Shown here one piece after another: positions 1 to 11,677 of a stretch of 64,000 nucleotides of DNA (positions are counted from its first letter, which is position 1; each line of letters begins with the position of its first letter). This DNA is from Schizochytrium sp. TIO01 (taxonomy: Eukaryota > Sar > Bigyra > Thraustochytrida > Thraustochytriidae), in NCBI GenBank assembly GCA_004764695.1, contig SMSO01000032.1:3002501-3066500 (forward strand), read 5' to 3'. The translations under genes were made by a program, and so were the position numbers. Under the pieces are notes generated by a model, which saw nothing but the letters and a program-made list of their open reading frames with translations, searched no databases and was not told the origin of the DNA.

Positions 1-271
1 CGTTGGGGCTCAGAGGCCCGTGAAGAGGTCAGTCTGCAGCTTCGGAAGCTCTCTATCTCCTTCGGCCTTCGCGCCATCTCTCGCTCAGCGCATAAACCCA
101 AAGGCCGCTCCGTTTGAGCCATGTCAGTTCGAGAACTGGCCCGGGAGCGCCGTTCCCCTGCTGTACTCGTAGGTTCCTGCTCTTCTTTCTTTCACTGAGG
201 CAATCAATGCTGCCATCTTTGTGGCCTCCAAGCTCTTCAAGAGGGTCGTCAAGATCCGTTCGTACCAGTGA
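1..271 (+). CDS. 3' end of an unidentified gene (partial, two-exon model)
   Basis: This is a tentative model. Bases 1-27 read RWGSEAREE in frame 1 and run into a possible donor (gag|gtcagt). A pyrimidine-rich acceptor ending ctcgtag at 172 leads in phase 0 into 173-271, which reads VPALLSFTEAINAAI..., then VASKLFKRVVKIRSYQ and a TGA stop. Base composition here is more GC-rich than the flanking DNA. The pattern LS-x3-AI-x2-AI-x-VA-x2-L weakly recalls helix 2 of Alba-type nucleic-acid-binding domains, but the protein stops before the strands that normally follow. The name is therefore not assigned. The gene begins outside the window. Confidence 0.35.
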
Positions 272-479
272 TGACGATCCTTCGTCCAAGGGCAAATGGA
301 TGAACGCCTCGACGGCCAAAACGACTGGACTCTGCCTTGGTCGCCTTCTCTGCCCATTGAGGGACCCGTACCAATTGGGACTCTCTTTGCGCCGTTTGTC
401 GTGGAATGCCTCTGATTGATCTAGCGAGCAGTAGTAGCGCTAGTGGTAGCACTTGTGCTAGGATTGCTGTCTAGCTCGT

Positions 480-528
480 ATGTATCTATGTATCTATGTA
501 TCTATGTATGTCTGTATGTATGTATCTC
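480..528. repeat. TGTATCTA microsatellite
   Basis: Imperfect tandem repeat of TGTATCTA/TGTATGTA units, read directly in the sequence. No coding potential. Confidence 0.85.
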
Positions 529-804
529 CACTGTTCGCGTAGAGCAGCGCCACTGCAGACTCGAGCTGCCTGTTGCTAGAACTCGAGATGCTCGAGAAGC
601 TCGAGGCTGGCTGGCTGGCTGGCTGGCTGAATGGCAGGCCCGTGGGAAACCAGCCTGGGCCAGATCTTGAACGCGATTCCGTCGCGACCGTCCCGAGCGG
701 TCTTGGCGACCTCGCTTCTGCGCGGAGTTCTGAGCGAGTCTTCGCTGTGTCGCTCTGCGGCGCAAACCATCCGCCCCGTCTTCTCGCCATTAAACAGGAG
801 CAAT

Positions 805-895
805 TAATTAATTTATTTATTTATTTGTTTGTTTGTTTATTTGTTTGTTTGTTTGTTTATTTGTTGATTTGTTGATTTTATTTTCGATTTATTTG
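805..895. repeat. TTTATTTG/TTTG microsatellite
   Basis: T-rich tetranucleotide tract alternating ATTT and GTTT units. A longer tract of the same kind lies at 17236-17445 upstream of NDUFS8. Confidence 0.85.
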
Positions 896-2013
896 TAACG
901 CCAACGGGTCTCGTAGTACCTATACATGTACAATATAATATAGAATCTCAATTTAAAAGGAGAAATACTCAAGAGTCACCTTTTTTCTTTTCCTATTTTA
1001 CTGACTAAATACTAGGTTTTATTTTTTCATATAAGAATAACTAAGAAGTGAATTAGGTTTGTTTTTAGCTTCAAGGCAATTTAATTTAAAATTTTTAAAA
1101 ATAGATAAAATGAATATGATCCTTTTGAAAAAAACCAGAAAACATGGTCGCTGGTCCTCTAATTTATTTATTATTCACTAGCGCGGACCTGCCAGCGTTC
1201 TGAGCGTTCTGGGACAATCATTTCCACTCGTCGGACTAACACTGTCTGTCTAGAATCGACCTAGAAACTTAGGTACACCCTTGTTGTATAGTATTTGTTT
1301 TTCTTTTAAGTACTCCCTACAAACAAGGTCATGCATGCAATCTCGAAGAGCTGCGATGGAGATTGACGTGGAAACAAACTTCTCGGAGAGACGGAGCATA
1401 TTGGCAGACAGGGGAGAGAGCACCTAGATAGGTACACAGACAGACAGGCAATAGACAAGTAGACAGGCAGTTAAACAGATAGAAATTGTGGATCGATGAT
1501 ACCATGGTGGTCTAGTCACCGCAGTTTAATGTACTGAGCTTGAGAATTTTGCCACGGCATCCTGGCATGATGTACCGAGAGCATATCTTCGGCTGCCTAA
1601 AACCATTTTTAAAGTAAAGCTAAAACAACAATAAAAACTTATGCAGGTTGATCCGACTAACGAATGAATGCAGGTTAGTATCACCTATTCATTTGAACAT
1701 AGTTTGAAAGCGGTCACTTTTTATGAGGCAAATGATTGGAAAACACAGGTCAGGAAGGTAGATACTAGGTACTACATAGTTGCTCGCGACTTGTCAGCAT
1801 TCTATTCCATAAAATTGTTGATGTTCATCGTAATTGATGTTTGTATAAGTGTTTCTTTCTTTCTTTCTTTTTTCTTTCTTTCTTTTTTCAATATTTTATA
1901 AAATTAATTTGAAATTGAAGATAAAATTTAAAATAATAATAATAATTAATAATTTAAAAAATGAATCGGGACTCTCGCTCTAAAGAAATGAACATGAATC
2001 ATTAGGCAGCATC

Positions 2014-2110
2014 AGAAGAAGAAAAAGAAAAAACGCAACCTGAACGAACGAAAAGAAAGGAAAAGAAAAGGCAGAGAAGAGAAAGAAAAGAGAAGAGAAA
2101 GAAGGCGGGA
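2014..2110. repeat. Polypurine (A/G) tract
   Basis: About 95 bases almost entirely of A and G (gaagaaaaagaa, aaaagaaaagg and similar), interrupted once by gcaacctgaacg. It is simple-sequence DNA. Similar purine runs occur at 20518-20575. Confidence 0.75.
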
Positions 2111-5100
2111 TGGATGCATGCGCAGACGAGCGTATGCATGCTCGCGCCTTCAAAACCTGGATTGCTCACGGCACTCTGGCAATTAATGGCAATAGTAGGG
2201 AGGCAGTAGGCGGACTAAGCAGTGAGCAGGCGTAGGAAAAGCTTAGCCACCACTTCGGAGCCTGGGAATGATAGCGACGATGGTTAGTTACAGAAAAGCA
2301 GGTCTGTGATTTTGGAGAAAGGATAACCAGGAGTCGCAACAGTGGAGAAGGGGAAGCCGAGAGTCGGCCCCATTTAATTGGCTAATTGACCGAATAAATG
2401 GCTGACTGTGTCGTCTACGTTGATCACCTCAATCTCTTCATGTAAAAGTACTAGTATCTCATCCATCTCCTGGACTTGGAGCTGAGTATTCATGACTCAT
2501 CCTCCAAGTAGAGGTAAGAACCTCGGATAGATATATATATAAGGTATCATTCGTAACATCAATTACTAGCTAGAGGTAGATGGATACCTAGTTAGGTACA
2601 TACAACTACGAGCTGCATTGTAATACCAATTAGGCCTCCAGAGTACAGCGCGATGTTGCAACCTAGCTACCTATTTTCTGTGGAACCTGGCTGTGAATAT
2701 AACCATGCAAATTATTTCTTTTTCTGCAATGCTTGGGTCTCTCTCTACATTACCCAGCTAGTGAGCAATTAGTCAGTTAGCCACTTGGTGAAGATGACGA
2801 GGAAATAGATAGCTCGCCAGCTACCGCATTGTCCAGATGGTTGACTGATGTGAAACCTCTTCCATAAGGATTACGTATACATAAAAATGCTCAAGCAGTG
2901 TTTGGGGGATAAATCTCAATGACGCGTAGCCACGTTTCGATTTATCAATGATTTGGTCAGCTAGAGGTCGATTAGGAAGATAAAGGCAAAAGGCGTGAAG
3001 GAGTCTAAAGCCAGCCAGACAACCATCACAATCAATATATCGCAATCGATGAGCCGGGAAAAGTGATGAAATTTAAGCGGACTAGCTGATCATATCACAA
3101 ATCAAAATATTGCAAGTCAAGAGTTTGCACAAGTGCAATCATTTTTCACAATGTGTGGATAGACCATCATTCTATTACTGTGCTGCAGAAGCAGAAGAGA
3201 ATATCGGAACTTACCATTGGAATACATCTGATGGCGGCGAAAATGAATAGGTGTGAAACCAAGCAGCGAGCACCAGCATATCCTTTAATATTAAGTGCGT
3301 TTCTACACCATGTGAGAAATACCGAACCGCACCGAATGGCCAACACAGAACAATTGGTCTCAGACAAAATCAGAGTGCGCGTTTTTAAAAAGATGTCAAA
3401 GAGTTGAAAGTGATGAAGATTTGGGCGGTAGCATTGTGACATCTTCGCAGAGGTTCATCTTCGCTCTATTGTCCTTCAAATCGCAGATCTACAGAGTGCT
3501 AACTGAGAATGCGCAGATTTTATTTGGGTGTTCGCTGGTACTAGCTTACAGCTCAAAAGTATTTATATCATTTATATATGCTCAGATGCTCAGATGCTAG
3601 ACTGCAACTCATTCGGGTGCGTCTAAAACTACGGCGGATGCCTGAAGCCAAGAAAGCCAAGTGATATCATTGGGATTTATTTTGACGGGTTCTCTTCAAA
3701 TGTCACTGGTGAACCAATTGCTAATAGTGATTAAGGCTAGTACATCGATTGTGATAGATAGATAAGTGGAAGAACTCTCTAACAGGCTAGAATGAACAGT
3801 CTCGTATCAATGTACCAGAGTGGAATGTAACGAAGCTTGTTTTTGGCTTTCCGTAGACCTTCTCTTGCACTATTTGATATTAGGAACGCTGGAAAAGGCC
3901 TCCTCACATAGGTATCTTTAGTCAAAAAAACAAAAGGCATCCTTGCGCTGCTAAGGCCGATTGTCTAGTACTAATGTTATTTCACAGCCAAGCTGTAGAT
4001 TGTGCATCTGTGACCCTTCCTATCATTAAGTCAAACGAAAGCTTCTAAATGTGCGTGGCCATGCACAGCATGGACCAGGCTCCAGATTTTTAGCTTCATA
4101 GAACAGCCACCAGCCTGAGGGACAGAAGGCTGTCAACCTTGAGTCACCCTGTTTTGACCTTTATCGAAACTAGTACTAGAGTGCTTGTGATTCTTGGTGT
4201 TGCCACTAGGCCACTACACTAGGCTACTATATGTGTACCCTACAAAGCTCAACGACTTGAACAGCTGTAGCTATAGCTAGCTATTTTCTTTGCGAAGCTG
4301 GTACATAAAAATATGATTCAAGCTCGCTAGTGGAATACCAGTCTCTTTCTTTGTCACAGCAACGATTCTGCTCACTCCGCAGACTTTGAAATGGTAAAGT
4401 ACACTGTTCGAAACTGACAGCCATAAATTTGTTTAATACTTCTTTTAGAACTTTGCGGATCAAAGATGAGAGTGTGTCAATTGAGACTCAAGGTACCAAG
4501 AAGAGTATGAAGAGAGAAAGTAGAAGAAAAAAAATTTAAACATTTACCTTTTTCATTTTTTTTAATAAAATGATTTCTTTATATTTAATTAAAATTGTAT
4601 TTTTAGAAACATTAAAGAAATTTGTTTCATTTAAAACAAGTCCTTGAAGGGGAGAAGAAGAAAAAAAAGTTTGTCTGTTTCTTCCTTTGCGTCGAGAGTC
4701 TTTTATTTTTGTTCTTCTTGAAATTCCTCTCATGTTAACTATTATTTTATTGATTCTTAGGTAGCACATAGATAGCCGCAGAAGGCCTCTGCAGTTTTTC
4801 ATTTCATTGAATTACTCATCATTCCTTTCATTTTAATAAATAAAATTTAACCTTTTTTTAAAAATCGCAAGTCGGGCTCTTGGTATTTTTTTAGGGAGTA
4901 ACCGGGGGGTAACGGCGGCTTCTCATCTACCATCAACTTGAACCTAATGACACGTCATGAAGATCGTCATGATGCCTGCCTCCTCTGGCTAGAGAGAACA
5001 AGAGTGATCCTTCCTTACCAGAGACGAAGACCGTGAAGTTGATCTCGATCTATCCTCGCGAGCCTCAGAGACACACGACGCTAATGGTTAGTAGGTATCC

Positions 5101-7645
5101 CCAATGTTCAAGAGATAACCCTGGTGGATCTCTGTAAACCTGGACTTCGACACCCTCTCTGGGGTCGCACGAACTTGAATTTCGTTGCATTCATATATTT
5201 AAGGCTTTTATCTTTCTGCCACCATCACATCGGTAATGATGAAGCTTTTATGAAGGTGCAGTAAGTAGCCAGTAGGTATCTAGCAAGTAGTTTCAAGGAG
5301 GCTTTATGGCTAACAATCTGGAACGAAGAGTAGCTTTTCGGAAACATCATGGTGTGCAAAGCTAATTACTATTTTTGTTCAGGGTACCCTCGCACAAGTT
5401 CTTGAGACTAAGTTCGATACTAAGTATTACCCTACAGGTAGGGCAGACAGCCTTTCATTCATCAGTGCTGCCGATTCCTTCTGATGCAACACATCGGACG
5501 CATCATTTCGATGATGGAAGCAACGACAGCACCACTGCAATTACGATTGCTCCTCATCTTAAGAGCCCGCTACGGACACGCAAATAGACGCAATCAAAAC
5601 AGGAAAAGGCCCACCTGTTATCAGCTAGCAGGAGCCCGATATCTATTTCTAATACTACCCTGAGCCTAGTACTACGTGTCTCTCCTTTCTAAGCTCCACC
5701 TAAACCACCCAATGGTAGACTTTACCCTTTTCATCATGATTACCTAATTTTTTAGAACAGTAGGTTAGGTACGTACTAAGTATATGTGCCATCACATAAA
5801 CTAAGATTCTGCAAAGCGGCGTATTACGCAATCAAATCAATTACTTGAACTCTAACTATCTACTTTTATTTTAGTTTTATTTTACCAGGCTGCACTTTGT
5901 TTCAAGTGCAATAGATTTCAATTCAGTATGTACCACCTCCATAAGATGAAATAATTTATACTATGTGGTAATAGTGCACACTTCTACCTTTTCAAATTTG
6001 CCAATCTATTTTGCAAGTTACACAACTCCAAGCAAAGTTAAGAATGAAATACAAGAATGTCATTGATTCTTCAACCTTAAGCTGCCCTTGGTATTCTATT
6101 CATCACAACACTACAACTAGGAATCAGTCGCACCTAGCAGGTATACCACTTTGGCACGATTCGGTAATTATCCGACACAGAGAAGAACCACCAACGTGGG
6201 TTACAACAGCTTCAACCTGACAGGGTAAGTAGGTACCTACTACCTATGTTTTCGTTCTTTTATGAGAGTCAAATCTATTGCTTGCAAATTGCACGGAACT
6301 GACTACCTCCCACCTAAAAGCACCTATTATTTTACCAAACAAGCATTAAGGTTGCCTTCTTATAAATCTCCTCTCAAAGGCTGTCATCATTGGCACCACG
6401 TGCAACATATAACCTAAACTGAATTCTTCTTCATTCCCCTTGCCAGGCCCTTTTTTGTGCAGACTCCTGCAGCAACGCTTTTTGGAAACCGATGTTTTTA
6501 GCACGAGTGGGTATTTACTATTTACTACCTGTATGTTCTTTGCAATAGCTCAAATTGAGCTGAGCTGAGCTGAGGTTCGTAGTAGGTAGTAGTACCTTTT
6601 TGACCAATTGATAGCGGGATAGTTGAGTTTTTACCCAAGCTAAAAGATTCTAGGGCCTTGGTCTAGTGAGAATAACTTGGTTCGCAAAGGGTGGGCATCA
6701 ATTATCAATTACTGCATCTACAGGCAGCTAACACCGTACAAGGCCAGTTTGCAAAGATTATAAAATACCAGCCTTCAGAATCCTGCAACTTATTTTAAGA
6801 CCGGCATGGTTCGCATAACCAACACGCACAAAACTACCCTCGGTTTCTCGACATACGTACCTGCACCTATCTAGGTACCTCGCCATAAACTTGAAGAGCA
6901 CCCACTAGCTAGCCAAAGGCTAACTCGGAGTCTTTCAACTCTTTTTTAGCTTGGCAAAACCTCGAGCCTAAACAATCACTCAACTTGAAGATCCATCAAA
7001 GAAAGCAGGTTCATAGCACTAGAACATAGCTAATATATAGTACATAGCATCGAACCTACGTGGGACATTGAAATGTTGTCCCTAGAATAGAAAGGATCCG
7101 TTACATGTAGCAGCGTAAATTTTTGTAGTTTCCTGACTAAAACACTGCAAAACTTTAAAGACTCTCGTTACGGCGTGCACATGAGAAAGCAAGTATGAGA
7201 AACTCATAATGACAGCAGACGGTGTGTGTGTGTACGTTTTACATATGAGAACTGCGCGTGCAATCACATTGTACAGCCCATGGTCATGATTTTGACTCAA
7301 TTTTAGCACGGGTTTGGATAGAAAAATCGAAAAGCTCTCTCGGCGCGCCTTGGGAGGGCGAGAGCGTGCCTGAGAGTTCGGATCCACTTCATTCTTTTGG
7401 AACCCTCTTCGACAATATCAGCGTGAACCATCGAGGGAAAGAAGCGATTCCAACTACAGCTGCCGCACCCTTTTTTTGTATAGATATAATCTTTAGCTCA
7501 ATTACATAAACCTTACTCGCGGGCAAGACGTCGCGCGGGCTTCAATTTTACGCTGTGAGTTGTTAACTACTGGGCATGTTCGCATAGGAAGCATATCTTC
7601 TGATTAAAACCAAACGAAAGTAAATACCTAAACTTGTGGAGTTCC

Positions 7646-10600
7646 ATGGCTAGCTATGATCGGCGTTCACGAAACCAGCCCCGGGAAGGCTTAAGCAGTC
7701 CTGGGCGCTGGAAAGGTCAGCCAAACAAACGAAGAAGTATGCACCTTCCGACGCATCTGAAGCAAGTGGTCACTGCAGCAGGTGCAAGCATTCATCCAAC
7801 ATGCAAAACCCTCGAAGAGGTCGTCCTGATTCGCAAATGTGATACTCGTGAACCACGAAGACTACCAGCGCTCGAACTTGATTTTGCAGAGAATCTCAAC
7901 AATCATCCGCACTGGCAAGCTAATACGCTAAAAGTCCTTCGGGGACGCAGAGAACTGCCACGAAGTATTCCAGTTTTCGAGCAAACAGAGAGCAGAGAAG
8001 AATTACAAGCTTGTCAAGAAATGGTTGGACATTCTATAGGTAAAGGTCTCACTATGCACCCCGAGACTCAGCAGGACCATCATGGGAGTTCTATTCTGGC
8101 CCATGACTTTACTATGAGCCAAGCTACAGGATCGTCGCGATCTGGAAGTTTACACAGCAGCGCACTACATGATCTCCGTTCACAATTACATAGTGTACTC
8201 ACTAGATTGAACCATCTCGAGTGGAAACAAATGGAGAATGCAAGAATAGTGCACATGCAGCGCGTTGAGATGCAGTCAAACCAAACTTCAGAATGTGCAA
8301 CAACGCATGATGTCACTTCCATTCCTGCTGGAACACCAAAACCCCTTTCAACGGGATTCTCTCTCGGTGCAGCAGGCAACAATTTGAATATTAGCGAGCC
8401 AGGCACAGAGGAAAAAGAAGAAATGATTATGGTAATGGATGGCATTCAAGACACCATCAAACGGCTTGAACGTGCACTTAGTACTACAGAGCAAGAGGCA
8501 ATACTCCGGCAAGAGCAAATCCAGGCTGCGGCTACTCGTTTGGCAGCAGCGGCACGAGGCCATCTTCAACGACAGCGGTTTACAAAAGCCCTTCAAGCTT
8601 TGCGCCGGTGGAGAAAGCGGAATGGGTCAGAACTTGTTCGAGATCATGTGAACACTTTTATGCGCCGTCGACGCAAAATCCTGGATCAAGTCCAAGAAAT
8701 TGAGGTTCGCAGAGATGAGCAGACCAAAGAGGATGTCTTGCGTGCTTGGTGTTCTCATGTGATTTCAACAAGGGGAGAAAGGGCTCGAATATTACGAGAA
8801 GCGGAAGTACTTCGCCACTCCCTTGAACTTGATCTTTTACGTACATGTATGCTGGTATGGCATGAAATATCATCGGGACCTCGCTCGCGCAAAGCTGTGG
8901 AAAATGCCTACAAGCAACGATATGCCAAAGTTGTTGCTCGAATCGAGGCTGGAGGCGAGGATGCCATCGTCAAACATAAAGATGTGATTCGTCAAATGAA
9001 TGAAGAAGCAAGCGAATACATAATCAATAGACGCGCTTTTCACATGAAACGTACATGTTTCAATGCATGGGCGCAAGACTTTCTGTTCGACCTTATACAA
9101 TTGAAAAAGCGAGCTGATCGCTTCTTCAAATTGCAGAGGTTTCCTAAATTTCTTCAAGCTTGGAAAGATTTTGTCAAAATCCGACAAAGTGAAGCCAAAA
9201 TTGCCTACACATGGGATCCTTCTCGCTTTGATCAAGACCATAATTCCCGCGTTGTCAAGAATTTTACTCGAAGGCTACTTCTGCGCAAATTCACAAAAGC
9301 CTGGCACAATCTTGCAAGACAGAATTGCGAAGTCCGAGATCGTCAACGAGCAGTTCTTAGAAAAGAGGTTGCCGCAGTTTTCAAAGCCTGGCATACACGA
9401 ATACGTTTTCAGTTACAAATAAAGCGAATCTGTATCGAGGAATGGAAAGAGCTAGGATACCGTCGTCGGCAGCTGCCTTTTCGAGCCTGGTACATATACA
9501 CCAAAAAAGCACGGAAAATGCGTGAGGCCCAAGCAGTGTTGCTTTCGGCATTCCAACGTCGGAAGCGTCGACTTCTTGAGGCTCGGTTCTTCCGAGTCTG
9601 GAAACACAAAGCGATTTATGGGAAAATAGGAGGATTGCATACACGTGCTGATCTATTTAAAGCTCTTGATACTCAAAAAAAAATGTTGCTTGCCATGGAG
9701 GTGAGTAGCGATCAACAAAAGGAAGCCATTGCTGAGTTAGAAGGAGCTCTCCAAGCAGAAAAGAATCGTTCTGAGACTTTTCAGCTTCAACTTGCGGACA
9801 AAAAAGAGGAGACTATTCAAATCAAATTTGCGCAGCAGCAACTCGAAGAAGAACTTGTGAGACTCCAGGCACTTTTTGATGCTATGAGCCTCATTCACCC
9901 TGGAACTGCAAAGCGTCTTTTGGCCATGCGAGCTGATAATGACCAAGCTCATCACCTCCAGGGTGAAGGTGTAAGTACTGTTGCAAGGCGCGCTGGAGAA
10001 AAGACCAAAATGATGAGTGCAGGTGCTTCGCCTCCTTCCAATGAGGGTGGTTTACTATCTAATGGTTCAAGGCCTTCTGGCCCATGCGTAAAGTGCGGAT
10101 ACGACCCATCTACAATGGTGGCGCAACCCCACTCAGCACGTGCTCGTCTTGAGTCATATGCAACCAATCGTACGCTAGCGGGTCAAATTAACTCAGACAA
10201 AGATGAAGAGGATGGTGCAGAAGCAACTTCCGCTGTAACTCCAGCTATCGATGACAACTCTACCTCAGTTCCTCATGCTGCGCACGATGAGGATGATGAA
10301 GATGAGTTCCCACTACCACTCCCTCTTCCACGACCAACACTGGATGCTTCAGCGGTAGTGTGGGTAACCTCGCAAGATGCCAGTGTAATCAATCGAACGT
10401 TATGGGCCCAGAAAAAACTTAAGGAATTGGCCACAAGAAAGCACATGCAGCAAGGTCAAGAAGATGGTTCCGGGGCGAGTTCTGCGGAGATGGAGGTTTG
10501 CAATTTGCAATCGATTCTTGCTTTTGTCCTTTCTGGGAATTTGCACGACTTGGAGCTTTTCGAGGCTGATTCTGAAGCCCTACAAGAATATGAGCAAAAG

Positions 10601-10882
10601 CAGGCTGCGCTCGCCTTAATGAATGCTGATACAAATTCCGCTTCGGAAATGCTAGGCAATCTTCGCAAAGCGCGTATCCACTCTCTCGGAAACTGGAATG
10701 ACTTTTTGCAAGGTCTCGGGAAGCAGTTCCCACTGATGCATCCCGCAAATGACAATGCTCGTCTTGGTGTAGAGCGTCGCATTGTTTCAAGTAAGGAAAA
10801 GGCGGAGAAAGCGCGTCTTAGCCTTCGACCAAAAGGAATCAATATGTACTCGTCGACATCACGGCAGGACGATAGCGAGTAA
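7646..10882 (+). CDS. Sfi1/IQ-like centrin-binding-type coiled-coil protein
   Basis: Single-exon protein of 1078 aa; the first ATG in frame is at 7646. Residues about 285-305 form an IQ-like stretch (AAATRLAAAARGHLQRQRF). Residues about 310-655 carry at least ten spaced tryptophan repeats of the Sfi1 type, including ALRRWRK, LRAWCSH, FNAWAQDF, LQAWKDF, FTKAWHN, VFKAWHT, FRAWYIY and FFRVWKH. Sfi1 repeats form a long helix that binds centrin at centrosomes and basal bodies, so a centriole, basal-body or striated-fibre role is inferred. A charged coiled coil follows (about 678-755), then one CVKC pair near 813, an acidic run near 881 and an undomained C-terminus. The family is inferred from repeat pattern only; a generic IQ/calmodulin-binding protein is the alternative. 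Confidence 0.65.
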   Translation: MASYDRRSRNQPREGLSSPGRWKGQPNKRRSMHLPTHLKQVVTAAGASIHPTCKTLEEVVLIRKCDTREPRRLPALELDFAENLNNHPHWQANTLKVLRGRRELPRSIPVFEQTESREELQACQEMVGHSIGKGLTMHPETQQDHHGSSILAHDFTMSQATGSSRSGSLHSSALHDLRSQLHSVLTRLNHLEWKQMENARIVHMQRVEMQSNQTSECATTHDVTSIPAGTPKPLSTGFSLGAAGNNLNISEPGTEEKEEMIMVMDGIQDTIKRLERALSTTEQEAILRQEQIQAAATRLAAAARGHLQRQRFTKALQALRRWRKRNGSELVRDHVNTFMRRRRKILDQVQEIEVRRDEQTKEDVLRAWCSHVISTRGERARILREAEVLRHSLELDLLRTCMLVWHEISSGPRSRKAVENAYKQRYAKVVARIEAGGEDAIVKHKDVIRQMNEEASEYIINRRAFHMKRTCFNAWAQDFLFDLIQLKKRADRFFKLQRFPKFLQAWKDFVKIRQSEAKIAYTWDPSRFDQDHNSRVVKNFTRRLLLRKFTKAWHNLARQNCEVRDRQRAVLRKEVAAVFKAWHTRIRFQLQIKRICIEEWKELGYRRRQLPFRAWYIYTKKARKMREAQAVLLSAFQRRKRRLLEARFFRVWKHKAIYGKIGGLHTRADLFKALDTQKKMLLAMEVSSDQQKEAIAELEGALQAEKNRSETFQLQLADKKEETIQIKFAQQQLEEELVRLQALFDAMSLIHPGTAKRLLAMRADNDQAHHLQGEGVSTVARRAGEKTKMMSAGASPPSNEGGLLSNGSRPSGPCVKCGYDPSTMVAQPHSARARLESYATNRTLAGQINSDKDEEDGAEATSAVTPAIDDNSTSVPHAAHDEDDEDEFPLPLPLPRPTLDASAVVWVTSQDASVINRTLWAQKKLKELATRKHMQQGQEDGSGASSAEMEVCNLQSILAFVLSGNLHDLELFEADSEALQEYEQKQAALALMNADTNSASEMLGNLRKARIHSLGNWNDFLQGLGKQFPLMHPANDNARLGVERRIVSSKEKAEKARLSLRPKGINMYSSTSRQDDSE

Positions 10883-11677
10883 AGTAACACGATCTTGAGG
10901 TTAGCGAGCTAGTCTAGAGACCTTAGTTAGATACCCTCAAAGTCCTACTCATAGCCAGATCAGAAAAGGACATTGATTGATGGACTAACTCTTCCCACAT
11001 GTAACTAAATAGCAAGGCATCAGTGGTATGTTAGTTAAGATTCGTATCATAACTGCAACTTCTTTCTTTGTTGTCTGAATACGCGTGAAAAGCTCTATCC
11101 TTGATGTGATTTTCCATAAAAGGGTCTACGATATTATCATATTTGCAAGCAACTTGAAACTTCAAGAACCTCGTGCACGGACCTCCGAAACAAATTTATC
11201 GGCACGGTTTTTTATATTTTAAAGAAGGAAAGCAAGAAAAGGCGACTTTTAAAATCTTTACCACGGATACATTACATTCAAAGATTAATTTTTTTTTAAT
11301 AATTGTAATATTCAAATTGATGAGCCTTTAAGTTGAACTCATAAATACTCAAAAACTTAACTATTCGAACAGAATTCAAAAATTCAAATTTAAAATTTCA
11401 AATACTCTAACATATTCAAAAAGAAGATACAGGAAACCTTCTGTTGTTGCTTGTCGATTGCAAACACTGAACGTGCTCGCAGGGTTTGCGATACCTCTGA
11501 GGATCGCCAAGTCTGTGCAAGGGACCACACGTTGTATAGGTTGGCAAGTGACAAAGCCAATTCGTGTGCGCTAAGAACCAGGAGGTATCCCAATCGTGCA
11601 TAGTGCAAGATCGATTGCCGCTCCCGTCTTGATTCTGCTCGCGAAGCGTCTTGATTTTCAAATTTGCATATTTGCAA
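10883..11677. other. Intergenic region, AT-rich
   Basis: About 800 bases between the Sfi1-like gene and DMC1. It becomes strongly A/T-rich from about 11200 to 11440. I see no gene; the 3' part must hold the DMC1 promoter and 5' UTR, but no defined motif stands out. Confidence 0.6.

Larger units (their letters stand above)
272..7645. other. 7.4 kb gene-free, microsatellite-rich region
   Basis: No convincing coding sequence was found on either strand; open frames are short (under about 102 codons), overlap on both strands and show no recognisable domain. The DNA holds a TGTATCTA repeat (480-528), a GGCT run (605-629), TTTATTTG/GTTT runs (805-895), a TTTC run (1851-1888), a long polypurine tract (2014-2110) and many short words such as TAGGTA, TACCTA and CTAG. 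No tRNA-like or snRNA-like signature was seen by eye. The last few hundred bases are presumably the 5' flank of the gene starting at 7646. Confidence 0.6.
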
